Assembly (NCBI GenBank): GCA_017445435.1
Contig: JAFSUE010000186.1
Coordinates: 1 to 6,445 of the forward strand
From: Selenomonadaceae bacterium
Lineage (GTDB): Bacteria; Bacillota; Negativicutes; Selenomonadales; Selenomonadaceae
Reading direction: 5' to 3'
Length of the DNA stretch: 6,445 nt
Shown here in pieces: positions 5,327 to 6,445 of this stretch. Below the pieces are notes generated by a model that was given only the letters and a program-made list of their open reading frames with translations, was not told the origin of the DNA and made no database searches. The position numbers and the translations under genes were made by a program. The stretch's first letter is position 1, and each line of letters opens with the position of its first letter.

Positions 5327-5981
5327 AATTTTTTATCCCGCGCAGATTCGGCGGGAAATTTTATTTGTAGCTGGCGGCAGGCGTCCCGACGAAAAATATT
5401 TTGTCGAACTTGCACGCAGTAGGGAAATTTTCGCCGTCGATAAAGGTATTGAAATTTGCCGTGACTTGAACATTTTGCCGAAAATTTTAATTGGCGACTT
5501 TGACAGCGCGAAAAGTTCTGCTGTCGATTGGGCGCTTGAAAATAAAATTCCGATTGAACGTCACCCCGTCGATAAAGATTTGACTGATACGCAACTTGCC
5601 CTTGAACTGGCTGAAAAAAATTCTGCGTCGTACATAATCTTGACTGGAATTTTCGGCGGCAGGTTCGACCACCTTTTCAGCAATGTTTTTACCTGCGCGG
5701 CGTCGACGATTAAAACTTGTCTTGCTGACGAACGCGAAATAATTTTTTTCGTACGCGGCGGCGAAAGTGTCAACGTAAAATTTTTTGTACGTCCTAAAAA
5801 TTTGTCGCTTCTGCCGATAACTGCAACTTGCGAAGGCGTGACGATTAACAATGTTTATTGGCAACTTGACGGCGCAACGCTTAAACAAAATTTTCCTAAT
5901 GCCGTTAGCAACCGCGTTGAATCTGACGAAATAAAAATAAATCTTGACAAAGGCACGCTTGCAGTTTATTTTAATTTTTAA
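5295..5981 (+). CDS. thiN: Thiamine pyrophosphokinase
   Basis: Transfers pyrophosphate from ATP to thiamine, making the cofactor thiamine diphosphate in the cytosol. From ATG 5295 the protein has 228 residues. It shows EILFVAGGRRPD (21-32), the nucleotide-binding start of the family, then AVDKGI (47-52), LIGDFDS (65-71), DKDLTDTQLAL (93-103) and GGRFDH (121-126). The C-terminal thiamine-binding beta region includes SNRV (205-208). These are the conserved acid-rich motifs of ThiN/TPK. The ATG overlaps the end of the PIN toxin by 32 nt and has only a weak ribosome site. The first residues (MKSTLN) may therefore have been supplied by the toxin-antitoxin insertion, and the ancestral start may have been lost. 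The catalytic body looks intact. Confidence 0.92.
   Translation: MKSTLNLPQLEIFYPAQIRREILFVAGGRRPDEKYFVELARSREIFAVDKGIEICRDLNILPKILIGDFDSAKSSAVDWALENKIPIERHPVDKDLTDTQLALELAEKNSASYIILTGIFGGRFDHLFSNVFTCAASTIKTCLADEREIIFFVRGGESVNVKFFVRPKNLSLLPITATCEGVTINNVYWQLDGATLKQNFPNAVSNRVESDEIKINLDKGTLAVYFNF
5313..5367 (+). repeat. Right copy of the direct repeat, coding in thiN
   Basis: This is the frame-intact copy of the repeat at 4596-4649. It encodes thiN residues about 7-25, including the family motif REILFVAGG, so it is the likely parent. Read in another frame it supplies the last residues and TGA stop (5324-5326) of the PIN toxin. Confidence 0.85.
5944..5972 (+). promoter_or_regulatory. Candidate promoter for the methyltransferase gene, inside the thiN 3' end
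   Basis: TTGACA (5944-5949), a 17-nt spacer, then TATTTT (5967-5972). The -35 is a perfect consensus and the spacing ideal. Start of transcription would fall near 5980, about 38 nt before the methyltransferase start. The bases also encode thiN, so a chance match is possible. Confidence 0.45.
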
Positions 5982-6017
5982 ATTTCTGACGCTTGAATTT
6001 TTAGTGAGGTGATTTTT

Positions 6018-6445
6018 ATTTCTGCACTCGACGATTTAATTTTACAAATTCCCGATGAAATTCTGCGCGGACGCATTCAAAAGGAACTTGCCGAATTGAA
6101 ACGTACTAAAGACGTCGGCTTAGTCTTTGAAAATCACAATCCCGAATGTACGCCGCTTTACAACGTACCAGTCAAAGTTAATTCCCTCGTCGCACTTAAA
6201 GCTGGCAAGCTCAATGAAATGTTCCGCGTTATTGCTATCGACAACGACAAAGTTTCTTGCATTCGTGACAATCAAAATTTTACTTTCAACTTAAATGAAC
6301 TTGCAACCGTCGCGCAATTCGGCGATCCAATTTATCCGTACCTTCAACCTATCGACGCCGTTTGCAATGCGCCTGATTCCAAACTTTGGCACGCGCTTAT
6401 TGAGGCGGAAAATTATCACGCACTCCAACTTCTCAAATATCTTTA
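6018..6445 (+). CDS. Site-specific DNA methyltransferase (type III Mod-like), N-terminal fragment
   Basis: The gene runs off the right edge after 142 codons. The fragment reads SALDDLILQIPDEILRGR, then GLVFENHNPECTPLY, GDPIYPYLQPIDAVCNAPDS, and LWHALIEAENYHALQLLKYL at the edge. From memory this matches the N-terminus of a widespread group of adenine-specific methyltransferases in which DPPYNTG follows soon after; that catalytic motif would lie just past the window. The reading frame has an in-frame TGA at 5994. The best start is ATT 6018: GAGGTGA sits 5 nt upstream, and the product then begins as relatives do (MS.LDDLI). GTG 6009 is in frame but lies inside that ribosome site. A restriction gene may follow downstream. 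Family confidence is good, but the catalytic domain is unseen. Confidence 0.75.
   Translation, partial: MSALDDLILQIPDEILRGRIQKELAELKRTKDVGLVFENHNPECTPLYNVPVKVNSLVALKAGKLNEMFRVIAIDNDKVSCIRDNQNFTFNLNELATVAQFGDPIYPYLQPIDAVCNAPDSKLWHALIEAENYHALQLLKYL

Noticed and set aside
4596..5367. Insertion sequence or CRISPR explanation for the two repeats
   Set aside because: No transposase, no terminal inverted repeats around the module, and only two copies separated by coding genes.
5487..5888. Two long minus-strand open frames opposite thiN
   Set aside because: Shadows of thiN; no ribosome sites or recognisable domains.

Overview
The window is a compact, moderately AT-rich bacterial segment. Strong Shine-Dalgarno sites, frequent TTG starts, a DAHP synthase with an N-terminal regulatory domain, and a stand-alone thiamine pyrophosphokinase all point to a Firmicutes-type genome. 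I lean towards Negativicutes (Selenomonas-like), but that is an inference from gene style, not a database match.

Left part, minus strand (1-1464): a MurP-like PTS EIIBC permease read from a clear promoter. It is followed with no gap by the TTG start of a family 2 glycosyltransferase that runs off the left edge. Centre left (1465-1885): a gene-poor divergent region of about 420 bp. It holds the murP promoter, a perfect 14-bp hairpin and a second set of inverted repeats that looks like a dispersed intergenic repeat, then a weak aroF promoter and ribosome binding site.

Plus strand from 1886: aroF (DAHP synthase, shikimate entry) overlaps tyrA (prephenate/arogenate dehydrogenase) by ATGA, so first and late steps of tyrosine synthesis are coupled. 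Next comes hisF, otherwise full length with intact catalytic aspartates but interrupted by one in-frame TAA at codon 161.

After hisF lies a small toxin-antitoxin module (antitoxin plus PIN-domain toxin) and then thiN (thiamine pyrophosphokinase). The module sits between two copies of a roughly 55-bp sequence. The right copy is the 5' coding end of thiN. The left copy, just after hisF, is a decayed duplicate that now forms a terminator-like hairpin and a second overlapping palindrome. This suggests the module was inserted between hisF and thiN, with the thiN 5' end duplicated. The toxin's last codons and stop lie in the thiN-derived repeat, and the thiN ATG lies inside the toxin gene.

Right edge: the N-terminus of a site-specific DNA methyltransferase (type III Mod-like) that probably starts at a rare ATT codon, with a good candidate promoter inside the end of thiN. 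The most interesting points are the repeat-bounded toxin-antitoxin insertion, its overlapping hairpins, the interrupted hisF, and the ATT start. No wholly new system is demonstrated by the sequence alone.
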